From Caulobacter sp. (GTDB lineage: Bacteria; Pseudomonadota; Alphaproteobacteria; Caulobacterales; Caulobacteraceae): DNA of 64,000 bases. The notes under the pieces are model-generated. The model was not told where the DNA came from. It saw nothing but the letters and a program-made list of their open reading frames with translations, and did not search any database. Below are positions 48,296-58,650 of this stretch, one piece after another. Within the stretch, counting starts at the first letter, position 1. Every line of letters begins with the position of its first letter. Both the position numbers and the translations under genes were made by a program. The stretch is taken from the NCBI GenBank assembly GCA_030680355.1, contig JAUXVF010000026.1:62001-126000 (forward strand), in the 5' to 3' direction.

Positions 48296-48329
48296 CGCCC
48301 CGGAGAGCGATCTCCGGGGCGTTTTCGTT
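48296..48329 (+). terminator. Rho-independent terminator of hppA
   Basis: A perfect 11-bp stem CGCCCCGGAGA/TCTCCGGGGCG with a GCGA loop is followed by TTTTCGTT. A second GC-rich hairpin (48248-48271) lies just upstream. It may also serve the convergent bamE gene less efficiently. Confidence 0.88.
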
Positions 48330-48359
48330 ATTGGCGTCGATGTTCGAAGGGTACGGCGG

Positions 48360-48851
48360 TTAGTTGCGCCGGTCGCCCGGACGATTGCCGGGAACGCCTT
48401 CATCGTCGTTGGGCAGCATGCCGCCGCGACCGACGTTGCCCAGCAGCTGTTCGAGGATGGTCAGTTCGCGACCACGCGTGGGCGTCTCGCGACCGTTGAA
48501 GGCGATGACCTTGCCATCCCGCAAGGTGTAGCTGTTCACGGACAGGACCTGCTCGGTCTCCTTGTCGAACGCGATGGCGTAGATGCTGCGTTGCGCGACC
48601 CGGGGCTTGTAGAAGGCCACCCGGTCGGTGATCTGGCTCATGTAGAACCAGATGTTGGGGTCAAAGGTCGAGGTCGCCGACGGCGAGCCCAGCTTGCCCA
48701 TCACGGTCGACTTGGTGTCCTGGCCGACCTTCATTTCGGCCGGGCTGACCTCGATGGCCTGGAACCCGGAATAGTTGGTCATCGGCATACAGGCGCCGGT
48801 CGTCACCAGGACAATGGCGGCGGAGGCGGCGAGGGCGGCTTTACGAAACAT
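48360..48851 (-). CDS. bamE: outer membrane assembly lipoprotein BamE (SmpA/OmlA)
   Basis: 163 residues with a lipoprotein signal ending VTTGAC. The BamE core IEVSPAEMKVGQDTKSTVMGKLGSPSATSTF and NIWFYMSQ is clear. BamE is a lipoprotein of the BAM complex that inserts beta-barrel proteins into the outer membrane. The glycine/asparagine/proline-rich tail is not conserved. It is divergent from the cytochrome chaperone gene. Confidence 0.93.
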   Translation of the reverse strand: MFRKAALAASAAIVLVTTGACMPMTNYSGFQAIEVSPAEMKVGQDTKSTVMGKLGSPSATSTFDPNIWFYMSQITDRVAFYKPRVAQRSIYAIAFDKETEQVLSVNSYTLRDGKVIAFNGRETPTRGRELTILEQLLGNVGRGGMLPNDDEGVPGNRPGDRRN

Positions 48852-48963
48852 ATCGGCTCCCGGTGCGCGCGCATGCGCGGGTCTTTGACCTATCGCCCGC
48901 GCGGGCTTAGTTCAATGCCCCGCTTTAGGCTCCACTGGCGGCGAAATCGAGGCGATAGTGTCC

Positions 48964-49491
48964 ATGCTTGATCGGCTGTTCCGGCCCAAACCCGCCAAAC
49001 AGGCGGGAGACGCCCTTTACGCGGCCGCCGCGAAGCAGGCGCGCAGGCCCGATTTCTATACCGACAGGGGCGTGGCCGACACGCGGGAGGGGCGATTCGA
49101 GCTCTATACCCTTCACGTCATCCTGCTTGTTGATCGGCTGAAGGGGGAGACCGGGCTCGCCGGTGAGGCGCGCCAGACCCTGTTCGACCGCTATGTCATG
49201 GGGCTGGATGACGCCTTCCGCGAACTGGGCGTGGGCGACCTGTCGGTGGCCAAACGGGTCAAGAAGCTGGGCGAAGCCTTCTACGGCCGGCTCAAGGCCT
49301 TCGAGACCGCCCTGGAAACCCTGCCCGACCAGGCTCCGCTCGCCGCCTTGATGACCCGCACCGTGCTGGAAGACCGCCCGGGCCAAGGTGACGCGCTGGC
49401 CGCCTATGTCGTGTCCGCGCGTCGGGCCCTGTCGAGCCAGTCGCTGGAGACGCTGTTGTCGGGCGCCGTCACCTGGGAGGTCAGCGCATGA
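48964..49491 (+). CDS. ubiquinol-cytochrome c chaperone (CBP3/UQCC1 family)
   Basis: 175 residues from ATG 48964 (MLDRLFRPKP); a GTG two codons upstream is an alternative with GAGG closer. Conserved segments are GRFELYTLHVILLVDRLKGE and YVMGLDDAFRELGVGDLSVAKRVKKLGEAFYGR. The family helps assemble cytochrome b of complex III. It overlaps the next gene (DUF177) in an ATGA junction, an alphaproteobacterial pairing. Confidence 0.9.
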   Translation: MLDRLFRPKPAKQAGDALYAAAAKQARRPDFYTDRGVADTREGRFELYTLHVILLVDRLKGETGLAGEARQTLFDRYVMGLDDAFRELGVGDLSVAKRVKKLGEAFYGRLKAFETALETLPDQAPLAALMTRTVLEDRPGQGDALAAYVVSARRALSSQSLETLLSGAVTWEVSA

Positions 49492-50021
49492 AAGTAGAGA
49501 AACCCTGGAGCGCGATGATTCGGCTGGGCGACCTCGGCAGGGGCGTCGTGCGGAGAAAGCTCGAGCCCGACGCCGCCACCCGCGCCGCCATCGCCCGCGA
49601 GTTGGGTCTGGTCTCGATCGATTCGCTGACGGCCGATGTCGAGGCGAGCGCCTGGCTGGACGGCGGCGAGATCGTCGGACAGTTCAGCGCGGAGGTCACC
49701 CAGACATGCGGCGTGACCGCCGAGGACTTCCCCGTCCGGATCTCGAGCGCGTTCGAGATCCGCGTGGTCCCGGCCGACAGCCCCCATGCCCCGCAGGACG
49801 CTGGCGAGGAAATCGACCTCGATCCCGAGGCCGATGATCCCCCCGACGTGCTCGAGGACGACCGGATCGATCTTGCCGGATACGTGGTCGAGCATCTGGC
49901 CCTGGAGCTGGATCCGTTCCCCCGCAAGCCGGGCGCGGTGTTCACGGCCCCCGAAGAGCCGGTGGAAATGTCCCCGTTCGCTGTGCTCAAAGGTCTGAAG
50001 ACCGACACCGCTGGCGACTAA
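49488..50021 (+). CDS. DUF177/YceD family protein
   Basis: 177 residues. The family core EVTQTCGVTAEDFPVRIS and DDRIDLAGYVVEHLALELDPFPRKPG is clear. YceD proteins are usually next to rpmF and plsX and are linked to 23S rRNA or ribosome assembly. Here plsX follows but rpmF does not, as in other alphaproteobacteria. It overlaps the upstream chaperone gene by 4 bp. Confidence 0.9.
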   Translation: MKVEKPWSAMIRLGDLGRGVVRRKLEPDAATRAAIARELGLVSIDSLTADVEASAWLDGGEIVGQFSAEVTQTCGVTAEDFPVRISSAFEIRVVPADSPHAPQDAGEEIDLDPEADDPPDVLEDDRIDLAGYVVEHLALELDPFPRKPGAVFTAPEEPVEMSPFAVLKGLKTDTAGD

Positions 50022-50112
50022 GGACGAGGGCGGGCTTGCATCGCCGCCGTGCGGGGGTAAGTTCCGCCGGCTCCGCCCCTACGGGGTCTAGATACGGATT
50101 CGCGGCCGGCCC

Positions 50113-51186
50113 TTGCCCCAAACCCTGGTCATCTCGATTGACGCGATGGGCGGCGACCACGGCCCGTCCGTGGTGGTCGCCGGCGTCGATATCGCGGCGC
50201 GCGCCATCCCTGATCTCCGCTTCCTGCTTCATGGCGACGAGGCCCAGATCAATCCCGAGTTGGCGAAATGGCCGGCCGCCCGGGCCGTCAGTACGGTGCT
50301 CCACACCGACAAAGCCATTTCGATGGACGAGAAGCCGGCCCAGGCCATGCGCCGGGGCAAGGGCTCGAGTGTCTGGAACGCCGTCGAGGCCTTGCGGGAG
50401 GGGCAGGCGGCCGTGGCTGTGTCCGCCGGCAACACCGGCGCGCTGATGGCGATCTCCAAACTGCTTCTGCGCATGGCGCCGGGAATCGCCCGGCCCGCCA
50501 TTGTCGCCAGCTGGCCGACGCTCACCGGGGTGACCGCCGTTCTCGATGTCGGGGCCAATGTCGAGAGCGACGCGGCGCAACTGGTCGAGTTCGCCATCAT
50601 GGGCGCCGCCTTCCACCACGCCGTCCACGGCTCGGCCCGCCCCACCGTGGGGGTGCTGAACGTCGGGTCGGAGGAAGAGAAGGGCCATGACGAGGTGCGC
50701 GGCGCTCACGCCCTCCTGCGGGCCACCACCCTCGACCTCGATTATCGGGGCTTCGTCGAGGGCAATGATATCGCCAAGGGCACCGTCGACGTCATCGTGA
50801 CCGATGGCTTCACGGGCAATGTGGCCCTGAAGACGGCCGAGGGTCTGGCGCGATTTTTCGCGGCCGAGATGCGGTCGACCTTCACCTCCAGCCCGATGGC
50901 CATGCTGGGCGCGCTGTTCGCCTCGTCAGGCCTCAGGAAGATGCGGCAGCGGCTGGACCCCGGCGCGGTCAACGGCGGCCCGCTGCTGGGCCTCAACGGC
51001 ATCGTCGTAAAGAGCCATGGCGGCGCTGACGCCAAGGGCTTCGCGGCGGCCATCAGGGTCGCGGCCGATCTGGCGCGCAGTGATTTCACGGCCGAGATCG
51101 AGCGCAATATCCAGCGGCTGACAACGATCCTTTCCGAAACCACCACAGCCACGGTCACGGCCACGGCCGAGGGAGTCGCCGAGTGA
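50113..51186 (+). CDS. plsX: phosphate acyltransferase PlsX
   Basis: 357 residues from TTG 50113 (MPQTLVISIDAMGGDHGP). The motifs DAMGGDHGP, SAGNTGALMAISKLLLR, VGSEEEKGHDEVR and VTDGFTGNVALKTAEG are typical. It converts acyl-ACP to acyl-phosphate for phospholipid synthesis. The stop overlaps fabH in a GTGA junction, so membrane-lipid initiation steps are coupled. Confidence 0.96.
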   Translation: MPQTLVISIDAMGGDHGPSVVVAGVDIAARAIPDLRFLLHGDEAQINPELAKWPAARAVSTVLHTDKAISMDEKPAQAMRRGKGSSVWNAVEALREGQAAVAVSAGNTGALMAISKLLLRMAPGIARPAIVASWPTLTGVTAVLDVGANVESDAAQLVEFAIMGAAFHHAVHGSARPTVGVLNVGSEEEKGHDEVRGAHALLRATTLDLDYRGFVEGNDIAKGTVDVIVTDGFTGNVALKTAEGLARFFAAEMRSTFTSSPMAMLGALFASSGLRKMRQRLDPGAVNGGPLLGLNGIVVKSHGGADAKGFAAAIRVAADLARSDFTAEIERNIQRLTTILSETTTATVTATAEGVAE

Positions 51187-52160
51187 GTGTTCTGCGTAGT
51201 GTGGTGACCGGCGTCGGCGGCTATCTGCCTGAAAACGTCGTCACCAACGATGATCTCGCGAAAATCGTCGACACCGATGACGCCTGGATCCGCGAACGGA
51301 CCGGCATCCGCCAGCGCCACCGGGCCGGCGATGACCAGGCGGTGTCCGACCTGGCCGTTGAAGCGGCGAAGCGGGCGCTGGCCGCCGCCGGCCGCACCGC
51401 CGCGGATATCGACCTGATCATTGTCGCCACGACGACCGCCGACCTGACCTTCCCGGCCACCGCCGCCATCGTCCAGCGCAAGCTGGGCTGCCCCGTCGGC
51501 ATCGCCTTTGACGTCCAGGCGGTCTGCTCGGGCTTCGTTTATGGCCTGACGGTGGCCGACGGGTTCGTGGCCCGCGGCCATTCCAAATGCGCCCTGGTGA
51601 TCGGCGCCGAGACCATGACCCGCCTGATGGACTGGACCGACCGCGGCACCTGCGTGCTGTTCGGCGACGGCGCAGGCGCTGTTGTGCTTGAGCCGGGCGA
51701 GGGCCAGGGGACGACCGATGACCGCGGTCTGCTCGGCTTCGCCCTGCGCTGCGACGGCACCAAGCAGGACCTGCTGTTCGTCGATGGCGGCCCCTCCACG
51801 ACCGGGACCGTCGGCAAGCTGCGCATGCTGGGCAACCAGGTGTTCAAACATGCCGTGATCAACATCTCCGAGGCCGTCGTGGCCGCCGCCAAACAGGCGG
51901 GCGTCGCGGTGTCCGATGTCGACTGGTTCATTCCGCACCAGGCCAACGAGCGGATTCTGACGGGTGTCGCCAATCGTCTGGGCATCGATGAGGCCAAGGT
52001 CATTCAGACCGTCGATCATCACGCCAACACCTCGGCGGCCTCCATTCCCCTGGCCCTGGCCGAGGGGGTCGCCGATGGGCGGATCAAAAAAGGCGATCTG
52101 CTGCTTCTTGAGGCCATGGGCGGCGGCCTGACCTGGGGCGCCTGCGTTATTCGACTCTAG
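51183..52160 (+). CDS. fabH: 3-oxoacyl-[acyl-carrier-protein] synthase III
   Basis: 325 residues from GTG 51183. The catalytic triad is Cys in FDVQAVCSGFVYGL, His in WFIPHQANERIL and Asn in VDHHANTSAAS. FabH starts fatty acid chains by condensing acetyl-CoA with malonyl-ACP. The plsX-fabH-ihfA-merR order is conserved in alphaproteobacteria. Confidence 0.97.
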   Translation: MSVLRSVVTGVGGYLPENVVTNDDLAKIVDTDDAWIRERTGIRQRHRAGDDQAVSDLAVEAAKRALAAAGRTAADIDLIIVATTTADLTFPATAAIVQRKLGCPVGIAFDVQAVCSGFVYGLTVADGFVARGHSKCALVIGAETMTRLMDWTDRGTCVLFGDGAGAVVLEPGEGQGTTDDRGLLGFALRCDGTKQDLLFVDGGPSTTGTVGKLRMLGNQVFKHAVINISEAVVAAAKQAGVAVSDVDWFIPHQANERILTGVANRLGIDEAKVIQTVDHHANTSAASIPLALAEGVADGRIKKGDLLLLEAMGGGLTWGACVIRL

Positions 52161-52251
52161 GTTTCCAATTCCGCATGTCGCGGGAACCCTTTGACTTGAC
52201 GGACCAATCGGGTCATGCACCGATAGTCTGACGGGGCATTGGGAGCGGGGC

Positions 52252-52554
52252 ATGAAGGGCGAAACCCTCACGCGTGCGGAATTGACCGAGGCGGTTCACG
52301 AAGAAGTGGGCCTCACTCGACAGGACTGTGGTGGGCTGGTCGAGCGCACCCTGGACCTGGTGGCCGAGGCGCTAGAGCTGGGCCAGACCGTGAAACTGTC
52401 CGGATTTGGCGTTTTCCAGGTCCGGGCCAAACGCGCCCGGATGGGCCGCAATCCCAAGACCGGCGAACCCGCGGAGATCGAACCCCGCCGCGTGATCGGG
52501 TTTCGGGCCTCCCAGGTCATGAAGGCGCGGATTGATCGCGCGCTGAGCGACTGA
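52252..52554 (+). CDS. ihfA: integration host factor alpha subunit
   Basis: 100 residues. The HU/IHF fold is shown by [40 protein letters not shown] and [22 protein letters not shown], with the proline-tipped arm. IHF bends DNA at specific sites and helps control transcription and replication. It precedes the MerR gene by 8 bp. The upstream region contains TTGACG, a possible -35 element. Confidence 0.95.
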   Translation: MKGETLTRAELTEAVHEEVGLTRQDCGGLVERTLDLVAEALELGQTVKLSGFGVFQVRAKRARMGRNPKTGEPAEIEPRRVIGFRASQVMKARIDRALSD

Positions 52555-52562
52555 CGGGCGCC

Positions 52563-52982
52563 GTGGCGAAGGGCCCCCACGCCTTCCGCACCATCTCGGA
52601 AGCTGCCGAGGAACTGGGCGTGCCCCAGCATGTCCTGCGCTTCTGGGAGACCAAGTTTTCCTTTATCCGCCCGATGAAACGGGCCGGCGGTCGGCGATTC
52701 TATCGACCGCAGGACATCGCCGTGCTGCGCGGGGTTCGGGCCCTGCTGCATGACGAGGGCTACACCATCAAGGGTGTCCAGAAGCTCCACAAGGAGCAGG
52801 GCGTCCGTTGGCTGGCCGTGGCGGGCGAGGGCGGCGAGGGCGTTGTCGACAGCCAGAAGGCCGCGCCGGTCGCGGTCGAGCGGGCCGAGGTGAAGCCTGA
52901 GGCGCGGGACCGGCTGACGGCCGCGCTCGCCGATCTGGAGGCCGTGAAAGCCCGGCTGGACGGTCTTCTCAACCGGGAATGA
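52563..52982 (+). CDS. MerR-family transcriptional regulator
   Basis: 139 residues from GTG 52563. The helix-turn-helix [24 protein letters not shown] and wing [15 protein letters not shown] are typical of MerR proteins, followed by a coiled-coil-like C-terminus ([20 protein letters not shown]). No metal-binding cysteines are present. This gene follows ihfA in many alphaproteobacteria; its targets are not known to me. Confidence 0.9.
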   Translation: MAKGPHAFRTISEAAEELGVPQHVLRFWETKFSFIRPMKRAGGRRFYRPQDIAVLRGVRALLHDEGYTIKGVQKLHKEQGVRWLAVAGEGGEGVVDSQKAAPVAVERAEVKPEARDRLTAALADLEAVKARLDGLLNRE

Positions 52983-53037
52983 TTTGGTCGTTGCCGGGTA
53001 GGGGACCTGTCCCTATAAGGGCGCTCCTTCCGGATGT

Positions 53038-53114
<77 letters not shown>

Positions 53115-53142
53115 TTTCCGCAGGAAATGACTGGAAGTAAGG

Positions 53143-53173
53143 AAGGGTCGCCGAGAGGCGGCCCTTTTCTTTT
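53143..53173 (+). terminator. Rho-independent terminator of tRNA-Pro
   Basis: AAGGGTCGCC pairs with GGCGGCCCTT (one G-T pair) around GAGA, then TTCTTTT follows. It sits about 30 bp after the tRNA. Confidence 0.75.
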
Positions 53174-53178
53174 GCCGG

Positions 53179-53382
53179 CTAACGCGGCCCGTCGCGGTTC
53201 ATCCAGGTCAGCAGCGGGAACAGCGGCAAACCCCAGGCGGTTCCGACGACCACGAAATAGATCAGCCTGACGGCCGGATGGTCGTAAAGATGGTCGGCGA
53301 TCAACATCGCCGCCGCTGCATAGGCGGCCAGGAAGACGACGATCGCGACCATGCCGACGAACTTTTTCAGGCGCGGGGTCAT
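53179..53382 (-). CDS. DUF2842 small membrane protein
   Basis: 67 residues from ATG 53382. Two membrane helices ([21 protein letters not shown] and [19 protein letters not shown]) end in WMNRD, matching the DUF2842 family found near ctaA in alphaproteobacteria. The function is unknown; the placement suggests a link to cytochrome oxidase assembly, which is inference. Confidence 0.85.
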   Translation of the reverse strand: MTPRLKKFVGMVAIVVFLAAYAAAAMLIADHLYDHPAVRLIYFVVVGTAWGLPLFPLLTWMNRDGPR

Positions 53383-53455
53383 GCTGGCTCCAACGACGTC
53401 GCCGACCGGCGACGCCGCCGACATAGGCCAGACCCGTCCCTGATAGAAGGGCCGG

Positions 53456-53704
53456 TCATCGGCGGACAATCAGGGCGCGAAGGCCAAGCAGAATAACCGC
53501 GCCGACGACGGCGGCCAGAATCAGGGGGCCGGCGCCCTGGATCGGCAGGCCGATGGCATGGCTGCCGGCGATCCCCAGAACGCCGCCGCCGCAGCCTGCG
53601 ATCAGCGCCGCGAACCGCGACGGCTGACCAGGGCTCATCCGCCGGGCGACAGCGCCCGCGAGAAGACCGATTACCGCGACGATGAACAGGCCCGGCGTCA
53701 TCAT
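53456..53704 (-). CDS. GlsB/YeaQ/YmgE-like small membrane protein
   Basis: 82 residues from ATG 53704. Glycine-rich membrane helices (IVAVIGLLAGAVARRM, AALIAGCGGGVLGIAGSHAI, LILAAVVGAVILLGL) resemble the transglycosylase-associated YeaQ family, often induced by stress. There is no enzymatic motif. It sits between DUF2842 and ctaA on the minus strand. Confidence 0.65.
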   Translation of the reverse strand: MMTPGLFIVAVIGLLAGAVARRMSPGQPSRFAALIAGCGGGVLGIAGSHAIGLPIQGAGPLILAAVVGAVILLGLRALIVRR

Positions 53705-53818
53705 GAAATCAGCATGACAGCCTCGTGGGTCGACGTCACCGGTCTGGACCCGGGCCGACGCGGGGCGTAGTGGTCCGCGCGCCCTGATCTTGCCCAAAAC
53801 GCCCCCGAAAGACGCGTC

Positions 53819-54850
53819 ATGACCTCATTCCTGCGCTCTGACCGGTCCCGTCCGGTCGCTGTCTGGCTGTTCGCGGTGGCGTTCCTGGTTCTGGCCATGG
53901 TCATCGTGGGCGGCGCGACCCGGCTGACCGGCTCGGGCCTGTCGATCACGGAATGGCGGCCGGTCACCGGCGCGTTGCCGCCGCTGTCGGATCAGGCCTG
54001 GCAGGGCGAGTTCGCCAAATACCGGGAGATTCCCCAGTACGCCCAGATCAACGCCGGCATGAGCCTGGCGGCCTTCAAGGCCATCTACTGGTGGGAATGG
54101 AGCCATCGGCTGCTGGGCCGGCTGGTGGGCGCCGCCTTCGCCGTTCCGTTCGCGATCTTCCTGATCCGTCGCGACATCCCCAAACGCCTGATCTGGCGCT
54201 GCGGCGCCATGCTCGGCCTGGGCGGGCTGCAGGGCGCCATCGGCTGGTGGATGGTCTCCAGCGGCCTCGCCGACCGCGTCAGCGTCGCGCCTGAACGCCT
54301 GGCCGTCCATCTGGGCCTGGCCCTGGCCTTGCTGGTGCTGCTGGTCTGGACGGCCCTGGACGCCTGGACCGGTCAGCCGCGGCAGGGCAATCCGACCCGC
54401 TGGCGGGCCGGGGCGTTGATCTTTCTGGCGGCGGTGTTTGTTCAGTGTCTGCTTGGGGCGCTGGTGGCCGGAGCCCACGCCGGCTTCATCTACAATGACT
54501 GGCCGTTGATGGGCGGCACGCTGTTCCCCCACGACTACGCAGGGACCAGCCTCTGGGCGACCCTGGCCCACAACCAGGCCTCGGTGCAGCTGCACCACAG
54601 GCTGGGGGCCTATCTGCTGCTGGGGGCGGCCCTGGCCGTGGCGGCGCTGGCCTGGCGTCACCGCTACCTGTCGTCGGACACCAAGGTCCTGGGCCTGACC
54701 GTGGGCGGCGTCGCCCTGCTGCAGGCGCTGCTGGGAATCGCCGCCCTGATGGCGGGCGTGCCTGTATGGCTGGGCATCCTGCACCAGCTGGGCGCGGCGG
54801 CCCTGCTGATCGCGGCCACCGCCTTCGCCTGGCGCGTGCGGCGGCTCTAG
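53819..54850 (+). CDS. ctaA: haem A synthase (COX15/CtaA)
   Basis: 343 residues with eight membrane helices. The haem-ligand histidines lie in [14 protein letters not shown] and in [18 protein letters not shown], and [19 protein letters not shown] is a family signature. It oxidises haem O to haem A for aa3-type cytochrome oxidase, acting in the inner membrane. Its TAG forms a CTAG overlap with the convergent PhoX-like gene. Confidence 0.96.
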   Translation: MTSFLRSDRSRPVAVWLFAVAFLVLAMVIVGGATRLTGSGLSITEWRPVTGALPPLSDQAWQGEFAKYREIPQYAQINAGMSLAAFKAIYWWEWSHRLLGRLVGAAFAVPFAIFLIRRDIPKRLIWRCGAMLGLGGLQGAIGWWMVSSGLADRVSVAPERLAVHLGLALALLVLLVWTALDAWTGQPRQGNPTRWRAGALIFLAAVFVQCLLGALVAGAHAGFIYNDWPLMGGTLFPHDYAGTSLWATLAHNQASVQLHHRLGAYLLLGAALAVAALAWRHRYLSSDTKVLGLTVGGVALLQALLGIAALMAGVPVWLGILHQLGAAALLIAATAFAWRVRRL

Positions 54851-56247
54851 GCTCTCAGCGACGCCCAGGGCCCGGTCACGGCCAGGGTGATGCCCGGCCA
54901 GTAGATGTTGACGAACATCGTCGTCCCGTCCGGCGAGAAACAGACCCCGGCCAGCTCGGCGTTGTCACGATAGGCGTTGCGGGCGATCGTATAGACCTGA
55001 CCGTCCGGGGTGACGCCTCGCAGGTGGTTCTTCAGCGTATCCGAATAGCGGTCCTCGCAGAGGATCAGGTGGCCGTTGGGGGCGACTGTGATGTTGTCGG
55101 GGAAATCCATCACCCGGTCGTCGGTGGGCTCCAGAAACAGCTGCAGGGCTCCCGGCGCGTCGGCCTCGCCAGGCTGACCTTCATGCGGGCTGGGCCGGTA
55201 GCGCAGGATCTGGCCATGCTTGTCCGGACCGCTGTCGGTGCAGGTGAAGAAGGCTTCGCCCTGACCCCAGAAAATGCCTTCGCCGCGGCCGACGATCAGG
55301 GCCCCGGCGGTATGGCCGCGGTAGCGCAGGTCATCGTTCGGCGATTCCACATCCTCGAGATCGATCCAGGCCACCGCCCGCGTGTCGCCCTGGGTCCAGA
55401 CCGGCTGGTCGCCCCGGTTGCGGGCGTCGGCGCCCGGGAGGTCGCGGAAGGCCAGGGCCTGCAGACGGCCGCCGAGAGCCAGCTGGCCGGGCGTGTTGGG
55501 AATGAAGCGGTAGAACAGGCCGGCCCGGTCGGGAGCGGGGCCGTCCTCGGTCAGATAGACAATGCCGGTGACCGGATCGACCGCCGCCGCCTCGTGCAGG
55601 AAACGTCCCATCGCGGTCAGCGGAACCGGGGCGACCAGACCCTTCGCCCTGGCCGGAACCTCGAACACCCAGCCATGGCTCTTGCCCAGACCGTCGGCCG
55701 TCCCGACCGTAGTCTCCTCACAGCTCAGCCAGCTGCCCCAGGGCGTGGGGCCGCCGGCGCAGTTGGTCGAGGTTCCGGCCAGGGCCAGCTCGGCCCTGTG
55801 CAGCGTCCCGTCGGCGGTGTCGTAGATCAGCCGGGTGACGCCGCCGGGGAGGGGCTCGCCGCTGGCGTCGATGTCGTAGACCCTGTCCGGCCGGGGGCGT
55901 TTCTTGATGGCCCTGGCCATGCCCAGCGGGCCTTCGTTGACCTTGGTGTGCTTGATCTCGTGGTTGCGCATCAGGATCACGCGCGATCCCTTGAGCGGAA
56001 AACAGGCCATGCCGTCGGCCTTGTAGGGCGCCAGGTAGCCGTCGTTCATTTCCTGACCGGCATAGGAGACGACGCGATAGGAAAAACCCGCGGGCAGATC
56101 GAGGATGCCATTGGGATCGGCCACCAGCGGTCCGTAACCGGCAATCTCGTTGCGGTAGGTCTCCGCGCCGGTCTGGGCGCGGGCGAGTCCGGCGAAGGCC
56201 AGGGAGACGGCGGTGGCGCCTAGCAGGCCGCGGCGGGACAGGGTCAT
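54847..56247 (-). CDS. PhoX-like (DUF839) Tat-exported protein
   Basis: 466 residues. A twin-arginine signal ([18 protein letters not shown]) precedes a beta-propeller PhoX-type domain: [32 protein letters not shown] and [11 protein letters not shown]. PhoX is a calcium/iron alkaline phosphatase; key segments are present, but phosphatase activity is not proven here. No clear PHO box was found upstream, although palindromes are present there. Confidence 0.85.
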   Translation of the reverse strand: MTLSRRGLLGATAVSLAFAGLARAQTGAETYRNEIAGYGPLVADPNGILDLPAGFSYRVVSYAGQEMNDGYLAPYKADGMACFPLKGSRVILMRNHEIKHTKVNEGPLGMARAIKKRPRPDRVYDIDASGEPLPGGVTRLIYDTADGTLHRAELALAGTSTNCAGGPTPWGSWLSCEETTVGTADGLGKSHGWVFEVPARAKGLVAPVPLTAMGRFLHEAAAVDPVTGIVYLTEDGPAPDRAGLFYRFIPNTPGQLALGGRLQALAFRDLPGADARNRGDQPVWTQGDTRAVAWIDLEDVESPNDDLRYRGHTAGALIVGRGEGIFWGQGEAFFTCTDSGPDKHGQILRYRPSPHEGQPGEADAPGALQLFLEPTDDRVMDFPDNITVAPNGHLILCEDRYSDTLKNHLRGVTPDGQVYTIARNAYRDNAELAGVCFSPDGTTMFVNIYWPGITLAVTGPWASLRA

Positions 56248-56255
56248 GTGGAGCT

Positions 56256-56338
56256 CCGGAACGAATATTCCGGCTAGCGCCCGACTGCGACAGAGTCATT
56301 ACGGTTCTTGCATCGACGAATTCGGTATCATAATACCG
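56256..56338. promoter_or_regulatory. two palindromes between the PhoX-like gene and rplM
   Basis: CCGGAA-CGAATA-TTCCGG (56256-56273) and CGGTAT-CATA-ATACCG (56323-56338) are perfect inverted repeats in an AT-rich island shared by the divergent genes. They are candidate operators for the PhoX-like gene, for rplM-rpsI, or both. Confidence 0.35.
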
Positions 56339-56478
56339 TATCGAATAATTCCCTTATGCCGTAACGGTTTCCGCCGAACCGGTCGCCGAAACTGTTGACA
56401 GGTCCAATCGTCGCGGGTAACTGGCCGCCCTCACGTCGGGGACCCCTTGTCTCCGCCTGCAACGGATCAAGTCCCATG

Positions 56479-56949
56479 ATGAAGACCACGGCTTCTCTGA
56501 AGCCCGCCGAGGTCGAGAAGAAATGGATCCTGATCGATGCCGAGAACGCCGTCGTCGGCCGCCTCGCTTCGTTCATCGCCATGCGTCTTCGCGGCAAGCA
56601 CCGGCCCGACTACACCCCGCACGTCGACTGCGGCGACTATGTCGTCGTGATCAACGCCGAGAAGGTGAAGTTCACCGGGCGCAAGCTCGACCAGAAGATC
56701 TACTACCGCCACACCGGTCACCCGGGCGGCATCAAGGAAATCACCGCCGGAAAGCAACTGGCCGGTCGTTTCCCCGAGCGCGTGCTCGAAAAGGCCGTCG
56801 AGCGCATGCTCCCCAAGGAGAGCCCGCTGGCCCGCGCCCAGATGACGCATCTGCGCATCTTCAATGGCGGCGAGCACACCCACCAGGCGCAGAGCCCTGA
56901 GCCCATCGCGTTCGCCGAGCGCAACTCCAAGAACGTCCGGAGCAAATAG
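56479..56949 (+). CDS. rplM: 50S ribosomal protein L13
   Basis: 156 residues from ATG 56479; an ATG directly before it is also possible. The L13 core [36 protein letters not shown] and [20 protein letters not shown] is clear. It is an early assembly protein of the large subunit, usually paired with rpsI, which starts 3 bp after its stop. Confidence 0.97.
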   Translation: MKTTASLKPAEVEKKWILIDAENAVVGRLASFIAMRLRGKHRPDYTPHVDCGDYVVVINAEKVKFTGRKLDQKIYYRHTGHPGGIKEITAGKQLAGRFPERVLEKAVERMLPKESPLARAQMTHLRIFNGGEHTHQAQSPEPIAFAERNSKNVRSK

Positions 56950-56952
56950 ACC

Positions 56953-57426
56953 ATGGCTGAAGCTCAAGGTTTCGAGGCCCTGCAAAGCCTCTCGTCCAAT
57001 CCCGAGGCCGCCGCGCCCGCCGTTCAGAAGATCGACAAGTTCGGCCGCGCCTACGCCACCGGCAAGCGCAAGAACGCCATCGCCCGTGTCTGGATCAAGC
57101 CCGGCAAGGGCACGATCACGGTCAACGGCCGCGATCAGGAAGTCTATTTCGCCCGTCCGGTTCTGCGCATGATGATCGCCCAGCCGCTGCAGGTCGCCGA
57201 CCGTCTCGGCCAGTTCGACGTCGTCGTCACGGTTCAGGGCTCCGGCCTGTCGGGCCAGGCCGGCGCCGTGCGTCACGGCATCTCCAAGGCCCTGACCTAC
57301 TATGAGCCGACCCTGCGCACGGTCCTGAAGCCGCACGGCTTCCTAACCCGCGACAGCCGCGTCGTCGAGCGCAAGAAGTACGGCAAGGCGAAGGCGCGCA
57401 AGAGCTTCCAGTTCTCCAAGCGCTAA
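56953..57426 (+). CDS. rpsI: 30S ribosomal protein S9
   Basis: 157 residues. The S9 core [37 protein letters not shown] and the basic tail ending SKR that reaches the P-site tRNA are present. An acidic N-terminal extension of about 30 residues is usual in alphaproteobacteria. A terminator follows at 57451. Confidence 0.97.
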   Translation: MAEAQGFEALQSLSSNPEAAAPAVQKIDKFGRAYATGKRKNAIARVWIKPGKGTITVNGRDQEVYFARPVLRMMIAQPLQVADRLGQFDVVVTVQGSGLSGQAGAVRHGISKALTYYEPTLRTVLKPHGFLTRDSRVVERKKYGKAKARKSFQFSKR

Positions 57427-57450
57427 TCGCACGAGGTTTCCTCGCGTTAC

Positions 57451-57490
57451 AAAAGGGCGCTTCGGGAAACCGGAGCGCCTTTTTTCTTTG
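57451..57490 (+). terminator. Rho-independent terminator of rplM-rpsI
   Basis: GGCGCTTCGG pairs with CCGGAGCGCC (one G-T pair) around GAAA, and six T residues follow. The stem is flanked by an A run on its left, so the hairpin could also act weakly on the opposite strand. Confidence 0.88.
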
Positions 57491-57624
57491 GTCAATGTTC
57501 GGCGTGCATCCCTCAGAACGCCGCACCGAGTGACACGTTCAGTGAGTAGCAAGGTCCCGGTCAGGTTCGGCGGCGGCAGCGGGTCGCCAATCGATCCCGG
57601 CGCGTCGCCAGTGGAGCGTTTGAT

Positions 57625-58569
57625 ATGAAGCCCCGGATTTTCATCGACGGCGAAGCCGGCACCACGGGCCTGCAGATCCGCGACCGGCTGGCCGGCCGCA
57701 CCGACATCGACCTGATTTCGATCGCCTCTGAACGGCGCAAGGACCCGGCCGCCCGCGCCGAGCTGCTCAACGCCGTCGATCTGGTCATTCTATGCCTGCC
57801 TGACGACGCCGCCCGCGAAGCGGTGGGGCTGATCACCAATCCGGACGTGAAGGTGATCGACGCCTCGAGCGCCCACCGGACCGCGCCCGGCTGGATCTTT
57901 GGCTTTCCCGAGCTTGACCGGGAGCGGCGCGCGTCCATCGCCGGGTCAAAGCGGGTGTCCAATCCGGGATGTTACTCGACCGGCGCCATCGCCCTGATCC
58001 GGCCCCTGGTTCAGGCCGGCCTGTTGCCGTCCGACTATCCGGTGACCATCAACGCCGTGTCCGGCTACACCGGCGGCGGCAAGGCGATGATCGCCGAGTT
58101 CGAAGATCCGACCTCGCCCAACTACACGACCGCGCCCTACCGGATTTACGGTCTGGCCCTGGGCCACAAGCATGTCCCCGAGATCCAGAAGTACGGCGCC
58201 CTGTTGATGCGGCCGCTGTTCACTCCGGCCGTCGGCCGTTACGCCCAGGGCATGCTGGTCGAGGTGCCCCTTCATATGGAGGCCATGACCGACGCCTCGC
58301 TCGGGGCCATCCAGAAGACCCTGGCCCAGCACTACAAGGGCTCGAAATTCGTCGAGGTGGCCAGCCTCGAGGAATGCCGGGAGACGGAGACTCTGGATCC
58401 CGAAGGGTTGAACGGCACCAACCGGCTCAAGCTGTTCGTGTTCGGCTCCGAACAGGCCGAAAAAGCCCGGCTGGTGGCCCTGCTCGACAACCTGGGCAAG
58501 GGCGCTTCCGGCGCGGCCGTGCAGAATATGAACATCATGCTGGGGCTGCCGGAAGGCGCGGGCCTGTAG
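57625..58569 (+). CDS. argC: N-acetyl-gamma-glutamyl-phosphate reductase (short type)
   Basis: 314 residues, the shorter type-2 ArgC. The Rossmann start [17 protein letters not shown], the catalytic cysteine in [13 protein letters not shown] and [13 protein letters not shown] are diagnostic. It reduces N-acetylglutamyl phosphate in arginine synthesis. It is a single gene here, after the ribosomal operon; that rpsI-argC neighbourhood is common in alphaproteobacteria. Confidence 0.95.
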   Translation: MKPRIFIDGEAGTTGLQIRDRLAGRTDIDLISIASERRKDPAARAELLNAVDLVILCLPDDAAREAVGLITNPDVKVIDASSAHRTAPGWIFGFPELDRERRASIAGSKRVSNPGCYSTGAIALIRPLVQAGLLPSDYPVTINAVSGYTGGGKAMIAEFEDPTSPNYTTAPYRIYGLALGHKHVPEIQKYGALLMRPLFTPAVGRYAQGMLVEVPLHMEAMTDASLGAIQKTLAQHYKGSKFVEVASLEECRETETLDPEGLNGTNRLKLFVFGSEQAEKARLVALLDNLGKGASGAAVQNMNIMLGLPEGAGL

Positions 58570-58650
58570 GGCGGCAGACCGCCGGCGGGGGGCTGACGCC
58601 GGGGCTTGCGTCTCGGATCGACGATCCTGCTCCCTTGCCGGGCGGCCTGC

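Noticed and set aside
56248..56330. A PHO box for the PhoX-like gene
   Set aside because: Only a partial CTGTC match is present, without the second half-site at the right spacing.
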